Numbered from the stretch's first letter, positions 24,701 through 34,035 are shown. The stretch: 64,000 bases of DNA from Billgrantia endophytica (GCF_002879615.1 NZ_PNRF01000046.1:18558-82557); one strand, 5' to 3'. Program-made: numbers and translations. Notes: generated by a model not told the origin, from the letters alone.

Positions 24701-25776
24701 GCGTTGGAGAGCCTGGCATAGAGCGGCAGGATATCGGTGCCCTTGAGGTCGGCCCGGCGCAGGGTATCTGCGGCCTCGCGGATCTCCCGCTCCCCCGGCA
24801 GGAAGACAAGGATGTCGCGCGGCCCATGAAACCAGCGCTTTTCGCGCTCGATACTCTCGATCTCCTCAACGGCCTGGAGGATACCTTCCTGCAGGGTGCG
24901 GTCGGCCTCGTCGTCGGCCTCACGAACCAGCGGGCGATAGCGAACCTCCACCGGATAGGTTCGTCCCGAGACTTCGACCACGGGCGCCGGCCGCGGCTCG
25001 CCGTCACGTTCCGGCTGGGCGAAATGCTCGGCGAAACGCGCCACATCGATGGTCGCGGAAGTGATGATGAGCTTGAGGTCGGGACGACGCGACAGGAGTC
25101 GTTTCAAATAGCCGAGGAGGAAGTCGATATTGAGGCTGCGCTCATGGGCCTCATCGATAATGATCGCCTCGTAGCGCATCAGGTCCGGGTCGTTTCGCGT
25201 TTCCGCCAGCAGGATACCGTCGGTCATCAGCTTGATCAGCGTGGCATCGGTGGTCTGGTCGGTGAAGCGAACCTGGTAGCCGACCTGTTCCCCCAGCGGT
25301 ACCGCCATCTCCTCGGCCAGGCGCGTCGCCACCGAGCGCGCCGCGAGCCGCCGTGGCTGGGTATGGCCAATCAGGCCACGACGCCCCAGCCCCAGCTCGA
25401 GGCAGAGCTTGGGGAGCTGGGTCGTCTTGCCGGAGCCCGTTTCACCAGCCACCACGATCACCTGGCTGTCGCCCAGCGCGGAGAGGATATCCTTTCGCCG
25501 TTCCGCCACCGGCAGCGAAGGGGGATATTCCAGCGTGACCGGCAGTTCGGCACGCCTGGCCACCAGGCCAGCCGAACGTTCGATATCCCGGGCAATCTCG
25601 GCCAGCCCGCGATCCACCGGCTTCCCCTCCTTCACCCGGTGGGCGAGCCCACCCAGGCGACGTGCAAGGGCGGCACGATCACGCAGCATGACCTCTCCGA
25701 GCGCCTGGCGCAGGCGCTCGAGTTCGGCAGAATCGCGGGGGGCGGCGCTGGAATCTGAACGTGTTGCGGTGGTCAC
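21754..25776 (-). CDS. hrpA: ATP-dependent RNA helicase HrpA (DEAH box)
   Basis: The 1340-residue protein is the length of HrpA. Motif I GETGSGKT is at 111-118, then TQPRRLAARSVATRLAEE, the DEAH box in IIIDEAHERS, SATID, and the helicase C domain with ATNVAETSLTVPGV and QRKGRCGRV, followed by the HA2, OB-fold and the long HrpA-specific C-terminal region. HrpA is linked to RNA processing and rescue of stalled ribosomes. The GTG at 25776 was chosen because GAGG lies 5-6 bases upstream; a TTG at 25791 is the alternative. A terminator for the upstream fadD gene lies directly before it. Confidence 0.95.
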   Translation of the reverse strand: MTTATRSDSSAAPRDSAELERLRQALGEVMLRDRAALARRLGGLAHRVKEGKPVDRGLAEIARDIERSAGLVARRAELPVTLEYPPSLPVAERRKDILSALGDSQVIVVAGETGSGKTTQLPKLCLELGLGRRGLIGHTQPRRLAARSVATRLAEEMAVPLGEQVGYQVRFTDQTTDATLIKLMTDGILLAETRNDPDLMRYEAIIIDEAHERSLNIDFLLGYLKRLLSRRPDLKLIITSATIDVARFAEHFAQPERDGEPRPAPVVEVSGRTYPVEVRYRPLVREADDEADRTLQEGILQAVEEIESIEREKRWFHGPRDILVFLPGEREIREAADTLRRADLKGTDILPLYARLSNAEQNRVFTPHAGRRIVLATNVAETSLTVPGVRYVVDPGLVRISRYSYRSKIQRLPVEPISRASADQRKGRCGRVAEGVCIRLYDEEDFLSRPEFTDPEIRRTNLASVILSMLSLKLGDIEAFPFVDPPDARFIKDGFRLLFELGAVDSSNRLTPMGRKLARLPIDPRLARMVLAGAEQGGLREVLIVVSALAVQDPRDRPADKREAADQAHRRWQDPDSDFVALLNLWNGFEAARDELSGNRLRRWCRDHYLNYLRLREWHDTFRQLRQLLRDMDIDVPPPVSLPKGDGESDSGQERARRESAVQLHKALLPGLLSHLGLLTENREYLGARNRKFFIHPGSGLAKRSPKWLMAFELVETTKLFARTVAKVEPQWIEPLAGHLVKRTYSEPRWEMKRAQVVANEQVTLFGLPIVAGRKVHYGPIAPQESRELFIRRALVEGEFRTKGEFFDYNRALVEEVEDLEDRARKRDILVDEETLHDFYETRLPADIHNGKGFEHWRRSAERDDPAILKFDRAALLAREADDVTQAQYPDELVLNGVRYPLSYRFEPGAPDDGVTLTVPAAMLPQLSLARLEWLVPGLLRDKCIALLKSLPKAIRRQVVPIPDWVDAALESLAPDDVPLTKALGEFLRRKTGVRLHPDDWRSDQLEPHLVMNLKVVDHQGRELGQGRDARELERRFEAAAGEGARALAAEAGSEATVGDLPETPLPESRVTTQAGIRVEAYPALVPKDDAFRVELFDHPGKATQAHRRGVARLAMARLPNQVRAIERLGGLDACALLFAKVGSRRQLVEDVTEAVFTQVLATTPLPRSRGALEARIASHAESLVPRGEAMVATLRSALEGHLVVTKALKGNLSLALALVYSDIKNQMQRLVHPGFVGEAGEWLDQYPRYMEAAVIRLEKAPRERMRDQMHMQQVQDFEARLAARRESQRRGGHEDPELVEFGWWIEELRVSLFAQQLGTLMPVSTKRLERRWNELIGPG

Positions 25777-25795
25777 GACATCCTCACGCAAATGG

Positions 25796-25835
25796 AAAAA
25801 ACCTGCCCGCTCCGTACAAGACGGAACGGGCAGGT
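25796..25835 (-). terminator. Rho-independent terminator downstream of fadD
   Basis: Fifteen-base arms ACCTGCCCGCTCCGT (25801-25815) and ACGGAACGGGCAGGT (25821-25835) pair with one mismatch. On the minus strand they are followed by five to six Ts (25801-25796). It separates fadD from hrpA. Confidence 0.9.
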
Positions 25836-25935
25836 CATTGTAACGCCGGCAACGAGGCCACGGCTAATGCGGGACCGCGTTGCCCCGTGGCGTTGCGCTC
25901 GTCAACCGCGCAAGAAGCAACCTCTCAGCCGAGCC

Positions 25936-27615
25936 TCACGACTGCTCGGTACCGGACGGCTCCTCATCGCGCAGCTGTCGACGCAGCACCTTGCCAACAT
26001 TGGTTTTCGGCAGTTCATCGCGGAATTCGACGAATCTTGGCACCTTGTAGGCGGCCAGCTCCTTCTTGCACCACTCACGCAGGGTCTTTTCGTCCAGGCT
26101 GTCGTCCTTGGCCACCACGAACAGCTTGACCGCCTCACCGCTGCTCTCGTCCGGTACGCCAACGGCAGCCGATTCCACGATACCGGGGTGTGTTGCCACG
26201 ACATCCTCGATCTCGTTGGGATAGACGTTGAAGCCGGAAACCAGAATCATGTCCTTCTTGCGGTCGACGATCTTGATATAGCCGTCATCCTGCAGCACGG
26301 CGATATCGCCGGTGTGGAACCAGCCATCCTCGGTCAGCACCTTGGCGGTTTCTTCATCAAGGTTCCAGTAGCCCTTCATGACCTGAGGGCCTTTGACACA
26401 CAATTCACCCGGCTCACCGAGAGGCTGGGTGTTGCCGTCCGCATCGACGGTCTTCACCGATGTGCCGGCCACCGGCTTGCCGATTGTCCCCAGTTGAACG
26501 GCATCCACGGGATTGAAGCTGACGATGGGCGACGTTTCGGTCAGGCCATAACCCTCGGCAATGGTGCAGCCGGTGATCTCTTCCCAGCGCTGGGCTGCCG
26601 CCTTGGTCAGAGCCATGCCACCGGAAATGGTCAGATGCAGCTTCGAGAAATCGAGACTACGGAAGTCGTCGCGATTGCACAGGGCATTGAACAGGGTATT
26701 CAACCCGATGAAGCCGGTAAACGGGACCCCTTTCAGCTCCTTGACGAAGTTATCCAGGTCGCGGGGGTTGGTGATGAGAATGGAGTGATTGCCGGTTTCC
26801 ATCAGGAACAGGCAGTTCACGGTGAACGTGTAGATGTGATAGACCGGCAGGGGGGCGATGACGACTTCCTTGCCCTCCTCGAGCCCTGGGCCGATCGCCT
26901 GGCGAGCCTGGAGCATGTTGGCCACCAGATTGCAGTGCGTCAGCATGGTCCCCTTGGGCATGCCCGTGGTGCCACCGGTATATTGCAGCGCCGCGATGTC
27001 ATCCATTTCGCGCTCCACCTCACGATGGTTGCGCGCGGCCCCATCCTTCATGGCCTTGCGGAATGAAATCGCCATGGGCAGCGAATAGGCCGGCACCATT
27101 TTCTTGACGTACTTGACCACGGCATTGATCAGGAAGCGCTTGGGGAAGCCATACAGGTCGCCCAACTCGGTGACCAGCACATGCTCGATATCGGCACGAT
27201 CCAGCACCTTCTCGAGCTTATCGGCCATATTGGCCAGGATCAGGATCGCACGGGCGCCGGAATCCTTGAACTGATGTGCCATCTCCCGCTCGGTATACAG
27301 CGGGTTGGTGTTGACCACCACCAGCCCTGCCCGCATGGCTCCGAACACCGCGACCGGAAATTGCAGGACGTTGGGCAACTGGATGGCGATACGATCGCCG
27401 GGTTGCAGGCCGGTTTCGTGCTGCAGCCAAGCCGCAAAGTCACCGGAAAGGCGATCCAGCTCGGCAAAGGTGAGGGTCTGTCCCATGCAGGTGAAAGCAG
27501 GGTTATCAGCAAACCGCTTGACCGCCACATGAAACACATCCATGAGCGATCGATATTCCTCCATGCCCTTGAGCTCGGGTCCATTCAAGGTCTGGGCGTT
27601 GGCGTGCTCAGTCAT
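25936..27615 (-). CDS. fadD: Long-chain fatty acid-CoA ligase FadD
   Basis: The 559-residue ligase activates long-chain fatty acids at the inner membrane for beta-oxidation. Signatures are LQYTGGTTGMPKGTMLTH, the linker/A5 region EGYGLTETSPIVSFNPV, DGWFHTGDIAVLQDDGYIKIVDRKKDMILVSGFNVYPNEIEDV, and the A10 lysine in LPKTNVGKVLRRQLRDE, all closely FadD-like. GGAG lies about 8 bases upstream of the ATG. It is monocistronic, with a strong terminator downstream. No clear PsrA or FadR box was found in the 238 bp upstream. Confidence 0.95.
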   Translation of the reverse strand: MTEHANAQTLNGPELKGMEEYRSLMDVFHVAVKRFADNPAFTCMGQTLTFAELDRLSGDFAAWLQHETGLQPGDRIAIQLPNVLQFPVAVFGAMRAGLVVVNTNPLYTEREMAHQFKDSGARAILILANMADKLEKVLDRADIEHVLVTELGDLYGFPKRFLINAVVKYVKKMVPAYSLPMAISFRKAMKDGAARNHREVEREMDDIAALQYTGGTTGMPKGTMLTHCNLVANMLQARQAIGPGLEEGKEVVIAPLPVYHIYTFTVNCLFLMETGNHSILITNPRDLDNFVKELKGVPFTGFIGLNTLFNALCNRDDFRSLDFSKLHLTISGGMALTKAAAQRWEEITGCTIAEGYGLTETSPIVSFNPVDAVQLGTIGKPVAGTSVKTVDADGNTQPLGEPGELCVKGPQVMKGYWNLDEETAKVLTEDGWFHTGDIAVLQDDGYIKIVDRKKDMILVSGFNVYPNEIEDVVATHPGIVESAAVGVPDESSGEAVKLFVVAKDDSLDEKTLREWCKKELAAYKVPRFVEFRDELPKTNVGKVLRRQLRDEEPSGTEQS

Positions 27616-27853
27616 CAGCTAATCTCCGCAGCATGATCGACGTCGGTTGCTCATCATCGAGCTCGACAGTTTTTTTATTGTGGGCAGTCCCCTACGATAT
27701 ACCAGGCACCGCGCCACTGTAAAACGATCGATTTAAACAGCCGTTCATAGATACGGACATCCGTTCCCTGGTGGCGGACTGCTTCTTCCAAAGCTGGGCA
27801 AGAAACGACGAAAAGGCAAGTTCGGACCTTCCACGCCGCATGGGGGCCAACGC

Positions 27854-28651
27854 TCACGCTTCGTCAAGAAAGCGGGCCTGGATCTTGCCGTGCTGCCATA
27901 CCAACAGCTCACCCGGCACCATGCGCACCCAATCTTCATTACTGGTCAACGGCTCGGTCGCCACCACCGAAACGATATCATCCGGAGTCGTATGTTCCGC
28001 GAAGTTCACGGTCAACTCGGCATCGGAGAGCTCCGCCTTGCCGAACGGTGCCCGCCGGGTGATGTGGGCCAGCTTCGTTGAACAATAGGTGTAGAGGTAC
28101 TCCCCATCGGCCAGCAGCAGATTGAAGACGCCCATGCCGCGCAACTGCTCGCACAGGAGATGGAGGAGACGCCAGAACCCCTCCCTCTGCTCTTCCTCCT
28201 GCGACGGGGCTGCGGGAAAACGGCTGCGTAATTCACCCAGTAGCCAGCAGAAGGCATGCTCGCTGTCGGTATCACCCACCGAACGATAGTAGCTCAGCGG
28301 CAGAGCCTGCCAGCCTTCAAGCTGGCCGTTGTGGGCATAGCACCAGGTACGCCCCCACATTTCCCGGGTGAAGGGATGGGTGTTGGCCAGGCGCACTTCA
28401 CCGACGTTGGCCTGGCGAATATGGCTGAGGGCGATATGGGACTTGATCGGATAGTCGCAGATCAGTCTAGCGATCGGTGATCGAACCGAAGGGTGGGGGT
28501 CCCGGAAATCACGGTAACCACCGGCTTCGTAGAAGGCGATTCCCCAGCCATCACGATGCGGGCCGGTGCCCCCGCCGCGGTGCAGGAAGCCTGTAAAGCT
28601 GAAGCAGATGTCGGTGGGCACGTTAGCGCTCATGCCCAACAGCTCACACAT
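27854..28651 (-). CDS. yafJ: Class II glutamine amidotransferase (YafJ-like)
   Basis: The 265-residue protein begins MCELLGMSANVP, exposing Cys2 as the N-terminal nucleophile after Met removal. Ntn-hydrolase features follow: RGGGTGPHRDGWGIAFYE, SHIRQANVGEVRLANTHPF and WCYAHNGQLEGW. It belongs to the small stand-alone glutamine amidotransferase group of YafJ, whose substrate is not established. GGAGG precedes the ATG, and the start overlaps the end of the upstream VWA gene by 8 bp, so the two are coupled. A 238-bp non-coding stretch (27616-27853) separates it from fadD; no element was recognised in it. Confidence 0.9.
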   Translation of the reverse strand: MCELLGMSANVPTDICFSFTGFLHRGGGTGPHRDGWGIAFYEAGGYRDFRDPHPSVRSPIARLICDYPIKSHIALSHIRQANVGEVRLANTHPFTREMWGRTWCYAHNGQLEGWQALPLSYYRSVGDTDSEHAFCWLLGELRSRFPAAPSQEEEQREGFWRLLHLLCEQLRGMGVFNLLLADGEYLYTYCSTKLAHITRRAPFGKAELSDAELTVNFAEHTTPDDIVSVVATEPLTSNEDWVRMVPGELLVWQHGKIQARFLDEA

Positions 28652-30476
28652 GGGGCTCCTCCCGTTGAGCGGTCCGCGGCTGGCGGTGGCGCCGGCTCCA
28701 GGCGACAGCCAGCAGGCACAGCACGACCACGAGGCCTACCCCCCAGAGTAGTGGATCGCGTTCGCTGTCCTTGAACCGCCGGTCAATGACAGGCCGCCAG
28801 TCGTCCCACCGCTCCTGCGCCAATTGCGGTAGCTTGTCGACCAGCGCCACGAAGCGTTCGACCACCCCCGTCACCGTTGGCGAAGAGTGGCTCTCCCGAA
28901 TGGGGGACAGCTCTTCATGGAAACGCTCGATATCCAGCGTCGACTGCAATTCGGCCCGGTCGATGCCCGTCGGTCCTTCCGGGAACAACATGAGTTGCGG
29001 CAGGCGAAGCTCGCGGGTCTGGCCATTCAGGGTGGCCTGGCCGCGCAATAGCAACGGTTGGCTGAGATCGCGGTCCAGCTCAGGCAACGCCAGCTCCCAG
29101 CGCCGTTCATCCAGCGGCCGGGCCTCGAGCCGTTCCCCTTGCAACTGCCCGTGCAGGCGGGTGTTGTCATGATCCAGGGCAGGATGCTCGGCCGCCAGCA
29201 GGACACGCTCGCCCGCCTCGTCATGGAGAGCCGTGACCGCGGGCATCACGTTCACCGCCTGGGAGCGCTGCCGTCGAAACCCCTGCCCTTCGGCTCGCAA
29301 CACAAGCTGGGCAGTGCCCGTCAGGGCCGGCGCCGGCAGCGTCCCGACAAAACGCCCTTCCTGGGGTGTCAATATGGCTGCCGACTGGGTTGCCCCCGAT
29401 TCGTCACGCAGCTCGGCGGTAATTCGAAGATGGCCCGGAAGCGCCTCTTCCTCCAGCATCGCGCCATCCCTGGCAAGCCAGGCTTCGACCGGCACGTCGA
29501 AGCCCAGATAGAGCGTTCCCGGCAAGCCAGCGCTCTGCAGCGTCAGCGGCGAGGAAATCGTAATCCGGCTTTCACGCCCCACATCGCCTTCCACTTGCCA
29601 CTGGCCGGGCATCGGGTCCGGCACCTGGATCAGGTCATAGCGGGGTTCGCTTCGCCAGCGGGCGCCATCCGGTGGATCCTCCACGGTAAAGCGCCTGCCA
29701 TCCGGTGCAATCAGCGTCGGTGCACCCTCTTCGCGAAACAGCAGCGCGGTAAATCCCTTCAGCCCGGGTTCGATCAAAAAGCGCGAGTCGGTCAGGGGTA
29801 CTCGATCGGCCGGATAGACACGATCGACAATATTGAGAAAGGCGCCCAACAGGGCGTCGGGGGAAGCCACGAGGGCGGAAAGGCCGCCCGTCTGCCGGGC
29901 GAGGCGCTCCACCAGGTCCAGGTCGGCCTCATCGGAAAAGGCAATCGCGTGAATGGCGACACCGTCATTGGCCAGTCGAGGTCCCATGTCCTCCAGAAGG
30001 GTTCGGCGCGAGCCGCGATCGATCTGCGGCTTACTGCCACGCCAGGGAGGCAGGTCGATCATGCCGTCGGTCAACAGCACGAGATGACGCCAGCCGTCGG
30101 CCTCGGGCTCCGCCGCTGCGCGTATGGCGGCCTCGATGTCGGTGAACTGTTCATAGTCCACCAGCTTCGACGTCATGCCCATGGCCCGCTCGCGCCATTC
30201 GTCGTTGACCGGACTCAGCGGCAGCGGGTTGGCCACCCTCTCGCCAAAGGTCCAGACCCCAGCCGACGCACCGCCGGGCAGCAACTCGACCAACAGCTCA
30301 AGCGCATCGGCAGCCAGCTGTTCCGGATCGTTATGCCGCATGCTGCCGGATACGTCGATGATCACCCTGATATCGGGGTGTTCTGCCGCCAAAGGGGTAG
30401 CGTAGAGGCTACCCGACAGCAACGCAGGTCCCACCAACCCTGCCAGCCAATGCCATCTACTCTGTACCCTGCCCAT
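28644..30476 (-). CDS. VWA-domain protein with signal peptide and C-terminal membrane anchor
   Basis: The 610-residue protein has an N-terminal signal sequence (cleavage likely near 29-31), a von Willebrand factor A domain with an intact MIDAS start D41-x-S43-x-S45 (DVSGSM) and LLTDGMID, then a long beta-rich extracytoplasmic region, and one C-terminal membrane segment (LLWGVGLVVVLCLLAVAW) followed by a short basic tail. It therefore sits in the inner membrane with its body in the periplasm. It resembles the TIGR03503-type VWA proteins of gammaproteobacteria, whose function is unknown. The gene is preceded 8 bp upstream by a small membrane-protein gene and overlaps yafJ. Confidence 0.85.
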   Translation of the reverse strand: MGRVQSRWHWLAGLVGPALLSGSLYATPLAAEHPDIRVIIDVSGSMRHNDPEQLAADALELLVELLPGGASAGVWTFGERVANPLPLSPVNDEWRERAMGMTSKLVDYEQFTDIEAAIRAAAEPEADGWRHLVLLTDGMIDLPPWRGSKPQIDRGSRRTLLEDMGPRLANDGVAIHAIAFSDEADLDLVERLARQTGGLSALVASPDALLGAFLNIVDRVYPADRVPLTDSRFLIEPGLKGFTALLFREEGAPTLIAPDGRRFTVEDPPDGARWRSEPRYDLIQVPDPMPGQWQVEGDVGRESRITISSPLTLQSAGLPGTLYLGFDVPVEAWLARDGAMLEEEALPGHLRITAELRDESGATQSAAILTPQEGRFVGTLPAPALTGTAQLVLRAEGQGFRRQRSQAVNVMPAVTALHDEAGERVLLAAEHPALDHDNTRLHGQLQGERLEARPLDERRWELALPELDRDLSQPLLLRGQATLNGQTRELRLPQLMLFPEGPTGIDRAELQSTLDIERFHEELSPIRESHSSPTVTGVVERFVALVDKLPQLAQERWDDWRPVIDRRFKDSERDPLLWGVGLVVVLCLLAVAWSRRHRQPRTAQREEPHV

Positions 30477-30484
30477 GGGGCTCC

Positions 30485-30931
30485 CTAGCCGATATTCGGC
30501 TCCCGGCGTTCTCGCGGTTCGCGGGATTTCCCAGCGCCGCGGCCATTCCGCCTGTCGTTTTTTTCATTCTTTTCCCCATACCCTGCGCCCGGACGAAGCA
30601 TCCGCCACTGCAGCAAGCCGACTGCCAGCCCCAGCCCCCCTCCAGCGGCCACAAGAAGCGCCGATGACGTGAATACCGAGCTGTTCCGCTCGAGAATGGC
30701 GACCGTCGCCACCACTACCGCCGGCGCCATGCCAGTATAAAATTCACCCTCTTCGACCAGTGGCAACCTGAAGCGCGTTGGTACCCAGAGAACACCCGCC
30801 ACCGCCCAGGCAATGGGCAACCGCAGCACGCGCGGCAGGAAAGCCAGTCCCAGGTAGCCGGCCACGAGGACCAACAGCGACAAACCCAGATAGGTCAGCC
30901 ATAGTAGGGGCATTGAATCGGTAGTGAACAT
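30485..30931 (-). CDS. Small membrane protein, 148 aa, unknown function
   Basis: The product has four hydrophobic segments (about residues 8-30, 38-55, 66-84 and 93-112) and a basic, Arg/Asn/Gly-rich cytoplasmic tail (NDRRNGRGAGKSREPRERREPNIG region). AGAGG lies 6 bases upstream of the ATG at 30931; longer in-frame starts run into the divergent promoter. No family was recognised. It is transcribed with the VWA gene 8 bp downstream, so it may assist assembly or anchoring of that protein, which is inference from position only. Confidence 0.75.
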   Translation of the reverse strand: MFTTDSMPLLWLTYLGLSLLVLVAGYLGLAFLPRVLRLPIAWAVAGVLWVPTRFRLPLVEEGEFYTGMAPAVVVATVAILERNSSVFTSSALLVAAGGGLGLAVGLLQWRMLRPGAGYGEKNEKNDRRNGRGAGKSREPRERREPNIG

Positions 30932-31014
30932 TGATACCTCTGGTAACGTGACGGCCCGCTGATAGACGGACCGATCAGGACGGAAATCATCTATAGTATG
31001 GTACACGCGACCCA

Positions 31015-33126
31015 ATGAAAGCACAGCTGCCACGCCACGCGCTCGATTCGTCATCTTCCAACCAATCCCGATCACCCGTCGCCCGCTTCCGACGTGCCGA
31101 TGACCCCGAATGGCACTGGCTGGAAGATCGTGAGGACCCGGACGTCAGCGCTTTCCTGGAGGCTGCGAACAGGGAGTCGCGCGACTGGATGGCACCACTC
31201 GACAGCCTTGCCGAGCGCCTCTATCACGGTCACCTGGCGCGACGGGAACTGAGCGTGCTCGGCCTGCGCACACCATTGGATCATTATACCTACTGGAGCG
31301 AAACCGCGGCAGCCGCCGATTATCCGGTATGGTGGCGTCATCCCAACGGTAATGCAGAGGCGGCAACGCCCTTTCTCGACCTGCAGGCCCGTGCCGAAAG
31401 GCAACCGTTTCTCGAACTGGGCGACATGGCACTGTCACCGGACGAAGAGTGGCTGGCCTGGACCGAAGACATCAGCGGCGACGAGCGCTATACGCTCTAT
31501 CTCATGCGCCTTGCGGATGGCGACCCCGTGGTGCTGCTCGAGGATATCGCGCCGGAGCTCAGTTGGGCGGAAGACAATCGCACCCTGTTCTTTACCCGCT
31601 TCGATGCCACCCTGCGCCCGGATAGTGTCTGGCGACTGCCGGTCATGACCGATGGTACCGGCCGACCCGCGGCTGGCGAGCCGACACGGGTGCTGGAGGA
31701 GCGGGATGCCGAGTTCTGGGTCGGGCTGGGCAAGACACGTTCGCGGGAGTGGCTGGTACTCGAGACCGCTTCCAAGGATACCAGCGAATGCTACCTGATC
31801 CCCGCCAAGGCGCCGGATCAGCCGCCACACTGCTTTCGCCCACGCGAGAAGGGTGTGGAATATGCCCTGGACCACCGTCCGGGCCATTTCTATATCCTGC
31901 ATAACCGCGAGGCCCCCCACTTCTGCCTCGCCATGGTGGATGAAGCCACCCCAGAGGCAGGGTGGCAGCCACTGATCGCTCACCGGGACGACGATACCCT
32001 GGAGGGCGTGGACGCCTTCTCCTGGGGGCTGGTGGTCACCGAGCGCGACCACCACGAGGCCCAGGTGCATATCCGTGTCGTGGAATTCGATGCGGGACAT
32101 GCCATCGAGCGCGACGAACGCTTGCCACTACCCGAAGCCCCCTGCAGCCTGGCACTGGGTGACATGCCCCATTTCGACAGCCGCCGCCTGCGTCTGCGCG
32201 AAGAGTCCTTCGTCCTGCCGGTGCGCTGGCTCGAGCATGATCTGGATAGTGGCGAACGCCGGCTGCTCAAGACCCAGCCGGTCCACGGCGACCTGCAGCC
32301 TGACGACCTCTGTTGCGAGCGACTATGGGCGCGGGGACACGATGGTGCACGCATCCCCGTTTCGGTGGTCATGCGTGCCGACCTGACTGGCCACCCGCTC
32401 CCTACCCTGCTCTATGGCTATGGCGCCTACGGCGAGGTGCTCGACCCCTGGTTTTCCGTCGCCCGCCTCGAGCTGCTGAGCCGTGGCGTGGCTTTCGCCG
32501 TCGCCCATGTACGGGGTGGAGGCGACCGGGGAGAACCCTGGTACCTGGCGGGCAAGCTGGAGCACAAGGAAAACAGTTTTCGCGACTTCCTGGCGGCCCG
32601 AGACGCCCTGGTCGACCAGGGTTTCAGCGATGGTGGACGCATTGCCGCCTATGGCGCCAGCGCCGGGGGCCTGCTGGTAGGCGCCAGCCTGAACCTTGAA
32701 CCCGAGGCGTTCTGTGCCGCCGTACTGGACGTTCCCTTCATCGACGTGCTGCGCACCATGGAGAATCCCGACCTGCCGCTGACGACCGCGGAGTACACCG
32801 AATGGGGCAACCCGGAGGACCCGGACGTTCGAAACAGGATTCTCGGCTATTCGCCACTCGACAACCTGACTGCCCAACCCTATCCCCCCTTGTTCCTGCA
32901 AGGAGGCTGGAATGACTCACGCGTGCCCTATTGGGAGCCTGCCAAGCTCTATGCCCGCCTGACCGAGCTCGGCTCCGCTCGCGGCCCCGTGCTGCTGCGG
33001 ACGGACATGGAAGCCGGCCACGGTGGCGCCTCGGGCAGGTTCAAGGCCTGGCATGACAGTGCTCGCCAGGACGCGTTCATCCTGTGGGCGCTGGGAGTGG
33101 AAGAAAGGGCCATCGAGAAACCATAG
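31015..33126 (+). CDS. ptrB: Oligopeptidase B (S9 prolyl oligopeptidase family)
   Basis: The 703-residue serine peptidase cleaves short peptides after Arg or Lys in the cytoplasm. It has the N-terminal DPEWHWLEDREDPDV stretch, the seven-bladed propeller region (about 90-420), then the catalytic domain with LLYGYGAYGEV, FAVAHVRGGGDRGEPWY, the nucleophile motif GASAGG, GGWNDSRVPYWEPAKL carrying the catalytic Asp and MEAGHGGASGR carrying the His. The length fits the family. It is divergent from the small membrane-protein gene with an 83-bp gap, and its start has only a weak ribosome-binding site. Confidence 0.95.
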   Translation: MKAQLPRHALDSSSSNQSRSPVARFRRADDPEWHWLEDREDPDVSAFLEAANRESRDWMAPLDSLAERLYHGHLARRELSVLGLRTPLDHYTYWSETAAAADYPVWWRHPNGNAEAATPFLDLQARAERQPFLELGDMALSPDEEWLAWTEDISGDERYTLYLMRLADGDPVVLLEDIAPELSWAEDNRTLFFTRFDATLRPDSVWRLPVMTDGTGRPAAGEPTRVLEERDAEFWVGLGKTRSREWLVLETASKDTSECYLIPAKAPDQPPHCFRPREKGVEYALDHRPGHFYILHNREAPHFCLAMVDEATPEAGWQPLIAHRDDDTLEGVDAFSWGLVVTERDHHEAQVHIRVVEFDAGHAIERDERLPLPEAPCSLALGDMPHFDSRRLRLREESFVLPVRWLEHDLDSGERRLLKTQPVHGDLQPDDLCCERLWARGHDGARIPVSVVMRADLTGHPLPTLLYGYGAYGEVLDPWFSVARLELLSRGVAFAVAHVRGGGDRGEPWYLAGKLEHKENSFRDFLAARDALVDQGFSDGGRIAAYGASAGGLLVGASLNLEPEAFCAAVLDVPFIDVLRTMENPDLPLTTAEYTEWGNPEDPDVRNRILGYSPLDNLTAQPYPPLFLQGGWNDSRVPYWEPAKLYARLTELGSARGPVLLRTDMEAGHGGASGRFKAWHDSARQDAFILWALGVEERAIEKP

Positions 33127-33214
33127 CAAGACGGTATGCCACCGGCATGGAGGGAGCCTGAGGCATGGAGAGACAGGAGCATGGTGAGCCGCAGTGAACC
33201 ATGCCATACCGGGC

Positions 33215-33664
33215 TCAGCCATCGATCGGCAGGATCGCGATGATATGGTCCTCCAACTGCTCGTCGGGGACATCCTTGTGGGATACCGCAAAGCTGCGCA
33301 CGCTGACGCCCTTGCGATGAACCCGTTCCGGGTCGCCGGAAACGAGGGGGTGCCAGGCAGCCAGCTTGCGCCCTTCCGCCACACGGCGATAGGCACACGA
33401 ACGGGGCAGCCAGCGGAATTCCTCGATGCGCGCCGGGGTCAGCCGGGTACAGTCCGGCACGCGTGACAGGCGATTCTCATAGTCGCTGCAACGACAGCTA
33501 CGTATGTCGAGCAGCTCGCAGGCGACACCAAGAACGGCCAGCTCACCGGTTTCGTCGTCCTGGTACTTGAGCAGGCAGCACTGGCCGCACCCATCGCACA
33601 GGGCTTCCCACTCTTCGGTGGTCAGCTCATCCAGGGGGTACTGCTCCCAGAAACGCTCTCGCAT
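33215..33664 (-). CDS. ycgN: YcgN family cysteine-cluster protein (UPF0260)
   Basis: The 149-residue protein starts MRERFWEQYPLDELTTEEWEALCDGCGQCCLLK, with the cysteine cluster CDGCGQCC at about 23-30 and further cysteines in RSCRCSDYENR and PDCTRLT. The UPF0260/YkgJ-like family is thought to bind a metal or iron-sulfur centre; its role is unknown. AGGGAGAG lies 6 bases upstream of the chosen ATG. It closes the rnd-ycgL-ycgN group, which is conserved in pseudomonads, and converges with ptrB. Confidence 0.92.
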   Translation of the reverse strand: MRERFWEQYPLDELTTEEWEALCDGCGQCCLLKYQDDETGELAVLGVACELLDIRSCRCSDYENRLSRVPDCTRLTPARIEEFRWLPRSCAYRRVAEGRKLAAWHPLVSGDPERVHRKGVSVRSFAVSHKDVPDEQLEDHIIAILPIDG

Positions 33665-33723
33665 CGACTCTCCCTGGCGCTGCCTCGACCACATGCGGCT
33701 TGGACGCGACATAATCCGCCGTT

Positions 33724-34035
33724 TCAGTAACGCGCATCCGGGGGGGTGCGATAGAGATCCATCAGATACTCCTCCTTCGCGGGCGGCATCTGAAAGTAAT
33801 ACCCCTTGTCACGGATGGACTCGATGACGTCTGCCGCCTTGGCCCGGGCCATTGTCCGCTCCGGTGTCAGAATCAGCGTCATTGTCGGCACCGGCTTGCC
33901 GAAACGCTCGAGGAGCGCGTCGGGCACATCGGCCAGGCCGCGGCGCTTGTCCACATAGAGGTACATTTCCTCCTTTCGTGGACTCCTGAATATCTCGCAC
34001 AACAGCTTGTTGCCCCGCATGCGGTCATCGTTCAT
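33724..34035 (-). CDS. ycgL: YcgL domain-containing protein
   Basis: The 103-residue protein matches the YcgL family: LLCEIFRSPRKEEMYLYVDKRRGLADVPDALLERFG at the N-terminal half and MTLILTPER.MARA.A.DVIESIRDKGYYFQMPP at the C-terminal half. The function is unknown. Its ATG overlaps the stop of rnd (34032-34035), so the two genes are translationally coupled; relatives keep the same order. Confidence 0.93.
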   Translation of the reverse strand: MNDDRMRGNKLLCEIFRSPRKEEMYLYVDKRRGLADVPDALLERFGKPVPTMTLILTPERTMARAKAADVIESIRDKGYYFQMPPAKEEYLMDLYRTPPDARY